DNA of 64,000 bases from positions 109,091,691 to 109,155,690 of the forward strand of contig CM066984.1 of assembly GCA_033977485.1 (NCBI GenBank). The letters run 5' to 3'. Each line of letters begins with the position of its first letter. Position 1 is the stretch's first letter. Under the pieces are notes generated by a model. That model was not told the origin of the DNA. It made no database searches and saw only the letters and a list, made by a program, of their open reading frames with translations. This document shows, piece after piece, positions 35,691 to 47,449 of this stretch. The DNA comes from Hydrangea macrophylla. Its lineage: Eukaryota; Streptophyta; Magnoliopsida; Cornales; Hydrangeaceae. Position numbers and translations under genes: made by a program.

Positions 35691-36274
35691 TAAAATTTTC
35701 GTTTCCAACAGATTTCTTTATTACATACAAAGTTGTAATCAGCGTACCATACACAATTATCAACAGTACTAACTTTGAATTTTAGAGAATTTTCTATTGT
35801 TTTGTTGGATTTGAAGAATCCCAATTGAATATATATTTTGCGTGACTTCCAGATAAGAAATGACAGGTCCGGAACGATGCCTTCCGACCCATTCCTCCCA
35901 TTTTCCAATATAACAAACCGTGGTTTTTCTCATCCTCTCTCTCTCCTTTTTATCTCTCGATCCCCTTCTTCATTTCGTACTAAACATAGCATAAATCCAT
36001 CCAAATAAGACATGATTAAAACCTAACAATCTCCTCCTGTCCTCCCCCACCTATCTACTTTTCCTTTTCAGCAACAAGGCACGGTTACCTCTTTCAGAGA
36101 AATTATCCCATGTGACTTGTCAGAAGTACTTATACACAAGAGGCCAAAACAACGTTGAATGGAACAACAAATTACCCCCCCTCTTAGCGAAAAATGCCAA
36201 AAAGGCGCATAGACCACTCAAAAACCTTTTGTAACCTTCTTTTGAGTGTGTGTGTATGTGTGTGCATTGAGAGC

Positions 36275-36275
<1 letters not shown>

Positions 36276-36322
<47 letters not shown>
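36276..36322. repeat. (GA)n microsatellite
   Basis: About 22 GA units, followed by GGAAGGGAGGGAGGG. It lies ~600 bp beyond the stop codon of the kinase gene. Confidence 0.93.
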
Positions 36323-36326
<4 letters not shown>

Positions 36327-36914
36327 GGGAGGGAGGGAGAAGTCAATTTTCCCAATTATCAATAAGGGGAATTACCCGGAAAAACAAACACGAATCATGA
36401 GACAAGAACTTGTAGTTCAAAACCAGGAGAAAAAAGCAATAACTTGTATACTAGTCTGAAACTAGTTCTTGTTATAATTCAGACGGGCCATTGGTGTTTG
36501 ATACAACCCCCTTCTATCAATCTTTGTCAAGTCTGAAATTGATTCTTATCTATTTCTTTCAAAGAAGAGTACAATGACAACTAAAATATCCAACAGTTGA
36601 TGCAAAATAAGTTACAAAAAGTCTAGTAAGTAACTAACCACATTTCGAACTCGGTTCACAAATGTACAAAAGAGTCCTAGTTTCTAGTTTACAACACAAT
36701 CCTACAAGAAAATACAAATACTGCCAATACAAAATTGGTATGTTGGGCGGGGGGTGGGGGGTTAAGAATCCAAAAAATGATCTAAGAATAACCGAGAAAC
36801 AAAAAATTAGTGTCAAAATCAAAAGGTGGTGTGCACATACACTTTTCTTGCATCATACGCATCAGCTTACCTTTCTCCCTGGGAATGTTTATATCTTACA
36901 GCTCCTGCTCCGGT

Positions 36915-39900
36915 TCAATTGTGGCATGGGTGGAAAGAAAAACGATGATGTACAGCTGCTTGTCCATGGCAGGAAGAAGAAGAAATCATGGTTTTAAATT
37001 TTGCATCCTTCGGTTTTCCTTTGATAACTTCGATCTTTTCCAATTCCTCCACGACTTCTGTCATGGAGGGGCGCTTTGTAGGTTTGGATTCAAGGCATTT
37101 TAGAGTCAGTTGAGCAGCCTGAAATGCAGCCTCAGAAGAATACCGGCCTTCGATCCCTGAGTCCATAATGGATTTGAGCTTCCTTTTGTGGGACAGAGCG
37201 GGCTTTAACCAGTCAGCCAAACTTTCCTGCCCGCTAGGGCGTTTGGTATCGAATGCCTGGAGACCTGTCAATAGCTCCAAAAGCACAACCCCGAAACAAT
37301 ACACATCGCTCTTTATGTATAAATGACCTGTTTTGCAATGGTATAGAAACTCTATTACTTCTACGTCAAAACAAAATAATTTTACAAGATTCTCTTTTTG
37401 CCTTACTTCCTTCTTATTGGCCTTATTTTCAGATTTCTATTCGTTTCCTTTTTTCATGTGGTAGGCTGTTGCCAATTGGTATTCCTATGCTAGGTTTCAA
37501 GTTTGAAGTACAAACTTTTATTGTCAACTTGAGAGGGTTATTATGATCCTTCCTTCCACATTCATTCCTTTCTGTCTTTCTATCTTTTTCATTTTCCCTC
37601 CACCATTTCATTCAATCAACTGCAAAATACTAAAATAACTCTTTTTTGTTAAATTTACTTCCAAAAAGTGTGAAAGAATTGCAAAAATAAGTGCTTACCT
37701 GTTGCAATGTATTCTGGAGCAGCATAACCATATGTACCCATAATTCGAGTTGTAACGTGCGAGTTTCCACCTGAAGGCCCCAACTTTGCCAAGCCAAAAT
37801 CTGATATTTTTGCATTGTAATTCTATAAGAACCAAAAAACAAGGGACAAAAATAAAAGAGAGTAAGAGCGATTATTTTGCGCGTGGAAAATCAAAACAAG
37901 ATATCAGTACTAAAATATAAGAAATGGGTCTTAACGATTGTGATGTTGGCATATTTTGTCATCAAACTAATCGAAAAAGAATAAGCAAAAAAATTCACAT
38001 GCCTTAAAAAAAGTTAGTTGTGGAGAATAGAGAACTTGTCATTAACAAATAACAATATTGTTTCTAGTTAGAATTTCTCAAATCTAATTCTATAAGGCTC
38101 ATACCTAAGAGGTGTTGGGCAAAGGGAAAAAATATTATTCATATTTTGGGCCCCGTGTCTACCACAATATTAGAGACAAAGATATCTTATCATATTTGTT
38201 AAGTTTGTTTTTTGGATATATGTTAAAGAGATAAGGATGCAGTCTTACCTCCATTTCCAAGATCATGTATACCTATAGTATGATTTGATTTGAGCAAATA
38301 TAATGAATACTAGTTATCGCCCGTGGACGTAAAGCCTTTGGTTGAACCACATAAAGTTGTTCTGTTCTTTCCTTTATCATTTCCACTTTATGATCCATTT
38401 AAAATGTCATAGATATATTCCATTTTAAGGTAGTTCCTTTCTTTCTTCCTCTTCTTCTTTCAGGTACATTCTCAAATATCAAAACTATTCAAGATAAAAA
38501 CACCATTAACTGACAAGGCATGATCAGTAGAGTCTCACCCCATCAAGCAGAATGTTCGAGGCCTTGAAGTCCCTGCAAATCACTTGTTTCTCTGAAACAT
38601 GCAAGAAAGCTAGGCCCCGTGCTGCACCAATGGCTATTTTAAGTCGTATTTCCCAAGAAAGTGGAATGGAAGAACACCCTGGAATATAAACAATCCACCA
38701 ATTAATGCATTTTAACAGTTCAAGCAAGTTTTTCTTCCCTTTTGTTTTTGTTTTTTTTTTTTTTTGGGCTTCCCTCAAGCTCTTACGTCGAAAAAGATGG
38801 TTTTCCAAGCTCCCCTTCTGCATAAATTCGTATACAAGTAACAGTTCTTTATCCTCCCAACAATAGCCCAACAATTTCACCAAGTTGGGATGAGAAAGCC
38901 TTCCTAAAAGGTTCACTTCGGACTGCACTTTCAATGAAGAAGCAAACAAACCATTAGATTCAATATAAGGATTTTATCACATATATGTAAATAAGAATGT
39001 AAAGAAACTGCTAAAGTAGGGGGCCAGTTCCTAATTCAGTTCAGCTAAATCAGATATAAGGTGGTGTTAGTCCAGTATTTAACTAAAACATTTATGTAGA
39101 GCACTTGTGTACAATAAATAATTCATTTATATAAACAAAATATATATAGTTAGTTCGTCAACCAAATGGGACATGAAGCCGATAGAGCAGACCAAAGTTG
39201 AGCAGAGTCAACCACTATAGACACTGCTATTTATGCTTTCTACAGACAATTCCACCTTGGTTCAAGCATCAGATCAGTAATTCAGGTATGGTCCTCGAAA
39301 GATAAAATAGGCACTAAATGGGTCCTGTAAGAACAAAATGAATAAAAAAGCACTAAAAATTTCAACAGCATGATCAATAAACTTCAGTTACTCCATGATA
39401 CAAAGAGATACAAATATAAAATATGTGTTGTCGATAATGACCAGAAACACACACACAAGGCAATCACACACAGAACACAATCACAAGAACAAAAAGTAAA
39501 CAGACGACACAAAGATTTACCCTATGGTTCGGCAAGATCGCCTAAGTCCACAGCCTCTCACACCAGTCCACTATAATTTGATTATGGGTTACAATCTCTC
39601 GTCTCACAGCTCTCGACTTAGTGCGGCTGCACAAAGAAGGGAATATATATCCCAATAGGGTTACACTGAAAATTAAAAAATACCCTAGGGCCGAAATAAA
39701 ATTCACCGTCGGAGGGACCCGCCCCCCGAACCCTAGGTTTCGGAGTGGATCATACTTCACAAACCCAACAATAAGTACTACTATTAATGAACCCAGACGG
39801 GTAGATCATTTTGGAGAATCACGGGTTCGCATGGCCAATGGTAATCTCCACGCATAAGTTTACTATGTGAAAACACTTTGGGGGGACTGGTTCGGCGCTT

Positions 39901-42900
39901 GATGTTCCTCATCATTACCCGAAAAATAAAAGAATCAAATACTGAAATTCAAATACTTGGCTGACACTTTTTAAACCCTTATCGACATGAGAAAAGAAGT
40001 ATGGAAGCTGGGTATCACTTTATTTTTGCACATACCAAAAAAAAAAAAGTGTAAATACTATATAGACTTGTATTAAATATTCAAAAAAGTTGACAAAAAA
40101 TTAATAAAAACTTAGATATGATAAGAAAAAAGTTTTGAGAGACGTTGGCATAACTGTATTCTGGATATACACACTTTTACGCAAGTACACACATGCAAGA
40201 CAATGTCATGTCAATACTATGTCTATGTCCATCTGAAGTGAGCTATTAGTGTACTATGGGTTGCTCAACTCTTTTCCGGTACTTAATTCTTTCTGTCCTT
40301 TACTATTACTCTTACTGTTTTACCTTTTCGGTCGGCTGGAGATGTGATTGTTACAAGGCAAATGTCGGCGAAAGACCCAACTACACTATAAGGCCCATCA
40401 ATTGAAATAGAACAGGAAGGAGACTAGAGAGAGCAAGGGACATTAATAAAAAATAACCTCAAGAAGGCTTGCATTATCTACCATTTATTCATAATTTAGA
40501 TTATTGGATATCTATATTTATGAAGGACAAAGGATCTTTTGACAAAGCTAATACGCTGCAGTAAATCAAAGAACAAAAGTTGAAATATCTAGAACCTCCT
40601 CCGGACACTAAAATCGAAAACAAATTAAAAGATGATATAACAAACAGACAATAAGGAGACCAATGTTAACCTTTGTTGTACACAATAAAGGAGCGGAGAT
40701 CTCGAGATTCTTCTAGATCGCATTACACTCACCTTATGGAGGAGTTCCCCTCTTCTTAAGAAGGCATGCCCACATCAGACCACTAATGACAATAAGTTAA
40801 CAACAACAAAAGCTACACCCCAAGACCTCACTTGCTTTTTGAGTATGGGATTAGAAGCTCTCCATACAACAGCAAGTTGCAATAAATGTCTGTCTTGTGA
40901 TCGCTAGAAAAAACAGAAACCCTCATAAAGCTAGAAAAATCAAGTTAACTGTAATTCTAAGAAGTTTACTAGTACCCTTGAAATTTGTATGTCATATTAG
41001 AGCCATGGTTGCATCTATGACACCCTTAATAACCAAATCTCACACAAATAAGTATTTAAGAAAGATCAGTATTCACAAAGAAGTTGCCTTTTATTGTTAT
41101 TTTCGTTATCTGACTAGTGTTCTGTCTAGTCTCATGCTCTAATCCAAGGAGGGAAATGAGAGTATCAATTCAGCCTCTAAATACAGCTAACATAGACACT
41201 AAAATTTTTAGTATTTTCAGTATGATAATTAATCCATTCATGTCGAACACATAGTAAGGAAATTAACAATAAATGTCAGAAAAAAAAAATGCATTTTTGT
41301 CATAGTTAGACCATCCCCAAGGGAAGAAGCAAATTTGAGGTAGGAAGATTGTACTTTGCTACCTCGATGTCAAATTTGCTGACTCACACTTATGCACTCC
41401 AACCTAAGGTAGAAAACCATAATATTCTAAATTTTTTTGACTTCTACTTATTTTGACTTTCCACACAGTTGTAATTTTCAAAGGGTCCAAATTTCCATCT
41501 CTATTTTCATTTTTTCATGCAAATCAAAATTACCATCTCCCTCACCTTCATCACACATGATAAAAAACACAGCCGGCAGCTCCCACGGCCGACCCTTCAT
41601 CACCCTCAAGCTACCATGGCTCCATCTCCCTCACACTACCGCAGCTCCCATGGCGGCCACAAATTTTCAGATTTGGGAGATTTTGGGTTTCAAAATTTTG
41701 GAGGTTTTTGAAGGTAGATAGGGTGGCAGGAAATTCTTGGAAGTTGTGATGGGGGTTAGTTCGCAGTGGTGGTCCATGATTATAGGCCATCGCGGTTTGG
41801 AGGTTTGGGTGACTTGATTTGATGTAAGTATGGTAGTGTTGGTGGATGGTGGCGGTGCAGATGGGGCTGGTGGTATTGTGTTGGGCAGTGTCTTCGAAGT
41901 TGACCAGTTGGTTTGGGAGTGATGGTTTCATAGGTACCTCAAGCCTTTTCAATCAACTAAGGAAAGTAGTTACACCCGGAACTCTTGTTTTTAACCTTCA
42001 AAGATAGGCCTTGAAGGAGCTGGTTTCAAGAGTGCTGCGTTGTTGTTTGGTGTAGTTGATTGTATTGGAATATTGGTGATTAAAATATGCTACATATATC
42101 TTTGCTACCCTATACAGTTACCCCTCAAAGTTGCTATCTCAAACTGAGGTAACAAATTTGACATATCCTAGATGGTCTTAGAATTGAACGATGGAGAAGA
42201 AGAAGCAATACCTGCCATTCTTCAAAACCCTCCATACTCTCATCATTGAATCTCTTAATATCAACAATCATTCCATCCCCAAACTTGCACGGCTCAAGAG
42301 TCTTCTCGTCCACCCATCCCTTAAACACAGTCCCAAAACATCCCGCACCCAACACTCTAAATGACTTGAAATTTCTCGTAGCACTCTTCAAATCCGTAAA
42401 ACTGTAAGTCTTCAAGTTGGGTATTGGCCATATCTCTCTGTTCTGGTATGTGTCTTCACTGACTGCCACTGAAAACTGGCTTTGGCCGGCACTGCTGCCC
42501 GTCGCTGAAAACCCCCCACGGCCATTGCTATAGATATTAGATGTACCTGGATAATATGCACAGACGAGAAACTCAATCAATGATGGGCTTGTACTCAATT
42601 GATCAGTAGTACTCAACTATAACATGGTCATGGAATTTAACGAATTCTAGGGCCGGGGAAAACATTACAATTACCATTTGTTGTAACAAAGGACTTGACA
42701 ACATGTTCTGAATGGTACAAAACAAATGAATACACAACCGAAACTAATAAAATAGAAAAATAAAATAAAAAATAACACAATTAATCAAAGAGAAACACTA
42801 ACAATATACCGTGATTCCGCCAATCACGCCTATGTCTACAACCAAGAAGATAGCTATTAGGTTCCACTATAATTTAAGAATTACAATGCTCACAACTCTC

Positions 42901-43118
42901 TTAGAAATTCTAACAATACTCTCAGTGGCGGAGAGGGGGGAGACAAGGGAGGGCTATTGCCCCCCTCAATTTTATACTAATGTCATCTTTATATAGATAA
43001 TTTCCAATAATTGCAAAGTTTATTGATGTTAGCAACCACCCCCCACCCCAAAAAAATAATAATAATAATAATAAATAAATAAATAAAAATTATGTGATTT
43101 CTACACTGTCCCCCCCGT

Positions 43119-43150
<32 letters not shown>

Positions 43151-44122
43151 AAAATATTGGTTTGGCTAAAAAAAAAAACTTAGTATGTAATAAGTTAGCC
43201 CAATTGTAATCCAATCCATACAAAATTGAAGAAAATAAAATAAAATTATTATATGTAATATATTGGCCCATTTGTAATATAGCACATCCTAAATACTTGG
43301 CTCAATCTAGTTTATCAATTTATCACTAAATAGTTTACTCCAACAATTTTACTATATCATTTCAAACCTTACAAATTACAACTACCACCAGTCCTTATTA
43401 TTGGAAAAAACCAGTCCTTATTATTGAACGTAACCTCAGGGCACTGCCTCAAACTCTCGTATTGTTCTAACCCCTTTGTGCACAGCCCCCCTAGCCATTA
43501 TGCCTGGATCCGCAACTGAAAGATTTAGGTCACTCCAATAAGTAATTAGACTCCAAAAAGAGATCAGCTTTATAAAACTCCTAATCCTTGCAGAACACAA
43601 TACACCGTCCGGGTGCCCCGCAGACCAACTAGGAAACGCTCCTTACCGAAATTTCCAAAAAAAAAAAAAACAAAACAAATCACTGTTCGGATTCACAAAA
43701 AAGCTAAATTACCCTAACACCATCCGGACGGCCTGGTAATTTCCGGATACAGAAATTTGGCAATATCACAACAGCATTGATATTGATGATCTTGGCAACA
43801 GTAAATTAAGCAGATGGTGTTCAACAAATTAACATAATATGTGGTGATGTTGCTAGAACAGGAAATAGTGGTACATAGATTTGCACACCATGAATTAACT
43901 CATTCACAAAAGTGGGAAATTGATTAATTTATTTGAGAAACAAGGAGAACATTAATGGAAGAAATTTAAAAACCCAAAAGAAGAAGTAATTAAGTAGCTA
44001 TATACGTGTGTGTGTGTGTGTGTGTCTCTGTGTGTGTGTTGGTGGGATGTACCAGGAGGAGGAGATGTAGTGGTAGTGCTGGGATTACGATCAGCAAACT
44101 GAGAACCCAAGCAATTACCCAT
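36915..44122 (-). CDS. Receptor-like cytoplasmic kinase, subfamily VII (PBL / PIX13-like), six exons
   Basis: Exons in transcript order: 44122-44053, 42546-42212, 38922-38787, 38678-38539, 37822-37699, 37327-36915. They join in frame to 405 codons plus stop, every intron being GT..AG. The N-terminus MGNCLGSQ has Gly2 and Cys4, the usual N-myristoylation and palmitoylation site that anchors these kinases to the plasma membrane, where they relay signals from receptor kinases in immunity and growth. Kinase landmarks: glycine loop GAGCFGTV (90-97), ATP Lys121, helix-C Glu137 (SEVNLLG), RDFKASN with catalytic Asp217, DFG (235-237), activation segment [16 protein letters not shown] (262-264). It is an RD kinase. 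Oddities: VDIK instead of VAIK before Lys121, Cys in the glycine loop, and VICRD instead of VIYRD. The 5' leader has a GA tract (plus CT, 44138-44176). Intron 2 (3.3 kb) and intron 1 (1.5 kb) contain repeats. Family assignment is firm; the exact member is not. Confidence 0.93.
39480..39900. repeat. LTR-like fragment in kinase intron 2
   Basis: It contains TATGGTTCGGCAAGATCGCC followed by TAAGTCCACAGCC, a form of the TGGTTCGG...CCTACGTCCAC block of the gypsy-type LTRs in this window. A weaker form is in intron 1 at ~42808 (CGCCTATGTCTACAACC). Borders are not visible. Confidence 0.35.
41309..42177. mobile_element. Harbinger-like non-autonomous element in kinase intron 2, 869 bp
   Basis: TTA direct repeats flank it (41306-41308 and 42178-42180). 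Inverted ends start GACCATC, and longer subterminal matches (CAAATTTG..GAGGTA, TTTGCTACC) pair across the element. The inner end lies ~34 bp from the exon 2 splice donor at 42211. No coding capacity is recognised. Confidence 0.62.
42547..44052. other. Kinase intron 1 with repeat debris and a poly-C run
   Basis: Includes a worn LTR-like block (~42790-42900), ATA-rich repeats (~43057-43085), a run of ~27 C at 43119-43145 and a GT tract at ~44007-44039 next to the exon 1 donor. Confidence 0.5.
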
Positions 44123-44139
44123 CCTACTAGTACTACCCC

Positions 44140-44180
<41 letters not shown>

Positions 44181-44484
44181 ATGCTTTTTTTGTTTATTTT
44201 TTTTTTTCTTTTTTGCTGATCATAGAACATTAAATAGAAGAGCAGTCTGCAGTAGCAGCAGAGATTACATCAAAGGGGAGAAAGAAGGATCCAAAGAACC
44301 AAAAAAAATAAGGGCTGCTGCCCATCTAGCAAGATTGTGGGCGGGCAGGTTTGGCCGTATCTACTCGTTTTTTAAAAGTTCCAGTCACTAAAATCTTTCT
44401 TCATAAATATCTGTGATCAAAGGAGAAATCTTCCAGCATGGAGAGAGATGCCAACTAATATGCCAACTTAATAACAGAACTGAG

Positions 44485-44490
44485 GGCTGA

Positions 44491-44541
<51 letters not shown>

Positions 44542-45200
44542 AAATAACAAAGAAAATATGGGTTTTGACTTTTGATTAGCGTCAAAGGTGTGGAAGGGAG
44601 TGTTTTCCTTCGTCGGTGGACCATTTTCAGCCTGGGTTCCTTGCGGCTCAGGATAACAGGATGAATTTTTTTTTTTTTTTTTTTTTCAATTGTAAAGCCA
44701 ATCATTGTAAGTAAATGTTGCTAGAGCACTACACAGCAGCACGCAGATGAGGATCCGGACTCCCACTTTCAAATACAGTATTAAGTTTCTAACACTTTTT
44801 ACTGAAGCCCTATGGACACAATGGAATCCATACCCATTTCTATCTGGTAATAATAATACGGAGTAATAAGTTTAATTTCAAAATATTACCCAAAATTTGG
44901 TTCATGTCTCATATAATTTAATTTACTAATTATAAGTCAATTGCATCAATTTAATTTTTAAAGTTTTAATAAAAGTAATGTGATCATTACATTCCTTTTT
45001 ATTAAATATAATTTTTATGAAAGTTACCAATTTTTTCCCTTGGAAAAAGTGAGCAAAAGAGAGAGGGAGATGAGAGAGAGAGAGAGAGAGAGGGAAATAA
45101 CGAAGAAAATGGGTTTTGACTTTGGATTGTTGATGGACGGGGAGGTCTTTTCCTTTGTTGCTGGACTAGGACTACGTTTACTTCTTTTTGGGGTCAAAAC
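44485..45200. repeat. Direct duplication of a ~150-bp block upstream of the kinase gene
   Basis: A (GA)n tract followed by GGAAATAACAAAGAAAATATG and GGTTTTGACTTTTGATT (~44488-44580) recurs at ~45071-45130 as GGGAAATAACGAAGAAAATG and GGTTTTGACTTTGGATT. Further matches follow (TTTTCCTT.GT.G.TGGAC). The copies are about 570 bp apart. Confidence 0.65.
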
Positions 45201-45464
45201 TGTAACTCCTTTCAAACAGTAGGCAAGTATGAGCTTGTTGGCAGGCAAGTATTGGAGAAATATTAATTTTTTATTTTTGGGAAAGTGCATTGGAGCGTTT
45301 AATATTGATATGCTTGGGTAAGTGGGTTGGGTAGAATGTGTATCCTTTGTGTTGTTTCACATTTGAAGTCGGCAAACACGGCATATTAATAAATGTTGTT
45401 GCAGCTTCCTTGGTAATTCTCTCTGTGGCGGTTGGGCACCTTTCTTATCCATGAATAAATTTTA

Positions 45465-46425
45465 GGGTAAATTACACAAACCTCCTATGAGGTTTGCCTT
45501 AATTACACGGACCTCTCCCCTAGTTGCAGAAATTACACGGACCTCCCTCGAGATTTATAATTAGGTAACAAAACGCCCCCTCCCCTAATGATCCGTTAGT
45601 TTTTTTTACATTAACCTCCCCTGAAAATTATAATTAGCCCCCCTAATATTATAAAATTGTCATACTAAGCCTCCTTTCTCTTATATTTTTGTGCTAATTA
45701 TAAAATCCCTCCTCCCTCATATGTTTTTGGGTTAATTTTTTTAGCATTAATTTATATCATCTGCACAAAATACATATAAATAGGTCCAAAAAATTTTTTT
45801 CCCGAACAAACCTCTGTCAACCCCCTATATTAATTTTCTAGATCCCCCCAGCCCCTATGCTTCAAAAGTGATGAAAATTGATGAAAATTCTAAAATTGGT
45901 TAAAAATATAAACACTTAACCCCTTTTGTGATGTCAATTTTGGGATTAACGCTCTTTGAGTGAAATCATAACAGTTCTATTTTAATCCACAATCACAGGG
46001 GGTTAAGTGTCCACTTTTGAAGCATAGGAGTAGGGGCGGATCTAGAAAAGTAATACAGGGGGGGGGGGGCTTGATAGAGGTTTGTTCGGGGGGGAAAAAA
46101 ATTTGGACCTATTTATATGTATTTTGTGTAGATAATATAAATTAATGCTAAAAAAATTAATTTAAAAATATAAGGGAGATGAGGGATTTTATAATTAGCA
46201 CAAAAATATAAGAGAAATGGGGCTTAGTATGACAATTTTATAATATTAGGGGGGCTAATTGTAATTTTCAGGAGAGGCTAATGTAAAAAAACTAACGGGC
46301 CGCTAGAGGAGGGGGCATTTTGTTACCTAATTACAAACCTCGAGGGAGATCCGTGTAATTTTTGTAACTAAGGGGGAGGTCTGTGTAATTAGGCAAACCT
46401 CAGGAGAGGTTTGTGTAATTTATCC
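45465..46425. mobile_element. Mutator-like foldback element, 961 bp
   Basis: A perfect 9-bp target duplication, TAAATTTTA (45456-45464 and 46426-46434). The ends read GGGTAAATTACACAAACCTC and the complement of GAGGTTTGTGTAATTTATCC, and the two halves pair through almost the whole length (e.g. AATACATATAAATAGGTCC against its complement). No coding capacity. Confidence 0.85.
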
Positions 46426-46644
46426 TAAATTTTATTTCCCTCTATATGTGTGAATGATATACATACATAGAGAGAGAGAGAGGCATACCCCTTAGAAGGT
46501 GTTAAGTCTTTGCGCCGTTCACGGTGGGTTGTACAATGGGATTGAGAATGGTTATGTGATTCAATTTTAAGTATTGTGTACTAATTTATATTTTAGTAGT
46601 GAAAGAACTTATCTTTTGGCAGAAGCCGATGGTGTTTTGTCGAA

Positions 46645-47038
46645 CAGTAATGCTAAAAAAGAGTCATAAAGGGATGTTAACAAAAGCATGTGGCATCACA
46701 TGTGGCAGTAAGACTCACTATACTTAACTCTGTCACATGGGTGTCATATGGAATGTCGAGTAATGCTAGGCACACTTTGAAATTCACATTGAATTTGACA
46801 TTTAGCTTTAAATGCATGTATTTTATGCTGTATAAGTGGTGCACAGAAAAGTGTGAAAATTTCACACAGCACAAGGTACATGTATTTAAAGCATAGAATG
46901 TCAAATTCAATGTGGATTTCAAAGTGTGCCTAGCATTACTCATGGAATGTCACATCCTTTTATAAACTCTGCCACATAGGTGTCACATGGGATGCCACAT
47001 ACTTTTGTGAGCATCTCTTTGTGACTTTAGCATTACTC
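46645..47038. mobile_element. Mutator-like MITE that hosts another MITE
   Basis: Inverted ends AGTAATGCTAAA... (left) and ...TTTAGCATTACT (right), with longer matches (AAAAG.ATGTGGCATC). Flanks TTTGTCGAA (46636-46644) and TTTGTCAGA (47039-47047) look like a slightly decayed 9-bp duplication. The element at 46758-46941 sits inside it. Confidence 0.6.
46758..46941. mobile_element. Mutator-like MITE, 184 bp, nested
   Basis: Near-perfect inverted repeats of ~45 bp (GAGTAATGCTAGGCACACTT...). A perfect 10-bp target duplication, ATGGAATGTC (46748-46757 and 46942-46951), lies inside the 46645-47038 element. Confidence 0.88.
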
Positions 47039-47135
47039 TTTGTCAGAATCATGTCTATTCTCTTATGTGTTTTCTTTATCCTTGTCTATTTATTTTCTTC
47101 AATTTTTTTATCTACCCTTGTATCCATTTTATTTA

Positions 47136-47437
47136 GGATAAAATGCATTTTGCACCCTCAAATTATACCTTATTTGGTACTTTGATCCTTAAATAAATTT
47201 TTTTTTTTTTCGCATTTTGGTCCCTCAACTAACATTTTGTGGCAGTCTGCATCTTCCGTCACTCTTAGTGATGGAAAAAGTCACTTTTAGTGACGCCAAA
47301 AGTGACAGATGGTGCAAATTGCCACAAAATGTTAGCTGAGGGAGCAAATTGCGACCAAAAAAAAAATTTGCTCGGATACCAAAATGCCAAACAGCCTGAA
47401 CAGGGTATAGTTTAAGGGTGCAAAATACATTTTACCC
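47136..47437. mobile_element. Mutator-like MITE, 302 bp
   Basis: A perfect 9-bp target duplication, TTTTATTTA (47127-47135 and 47438-47446). Ends GGATAAAATGCATTTTGCAC / GTGCAAAATACATTTTACCC pair, as does much of the interior (CAACTAACATTTTGTGGCA with its complement). Confidence 0.85.
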
Positions 47438-47449
47438 TTTTATTTATAG

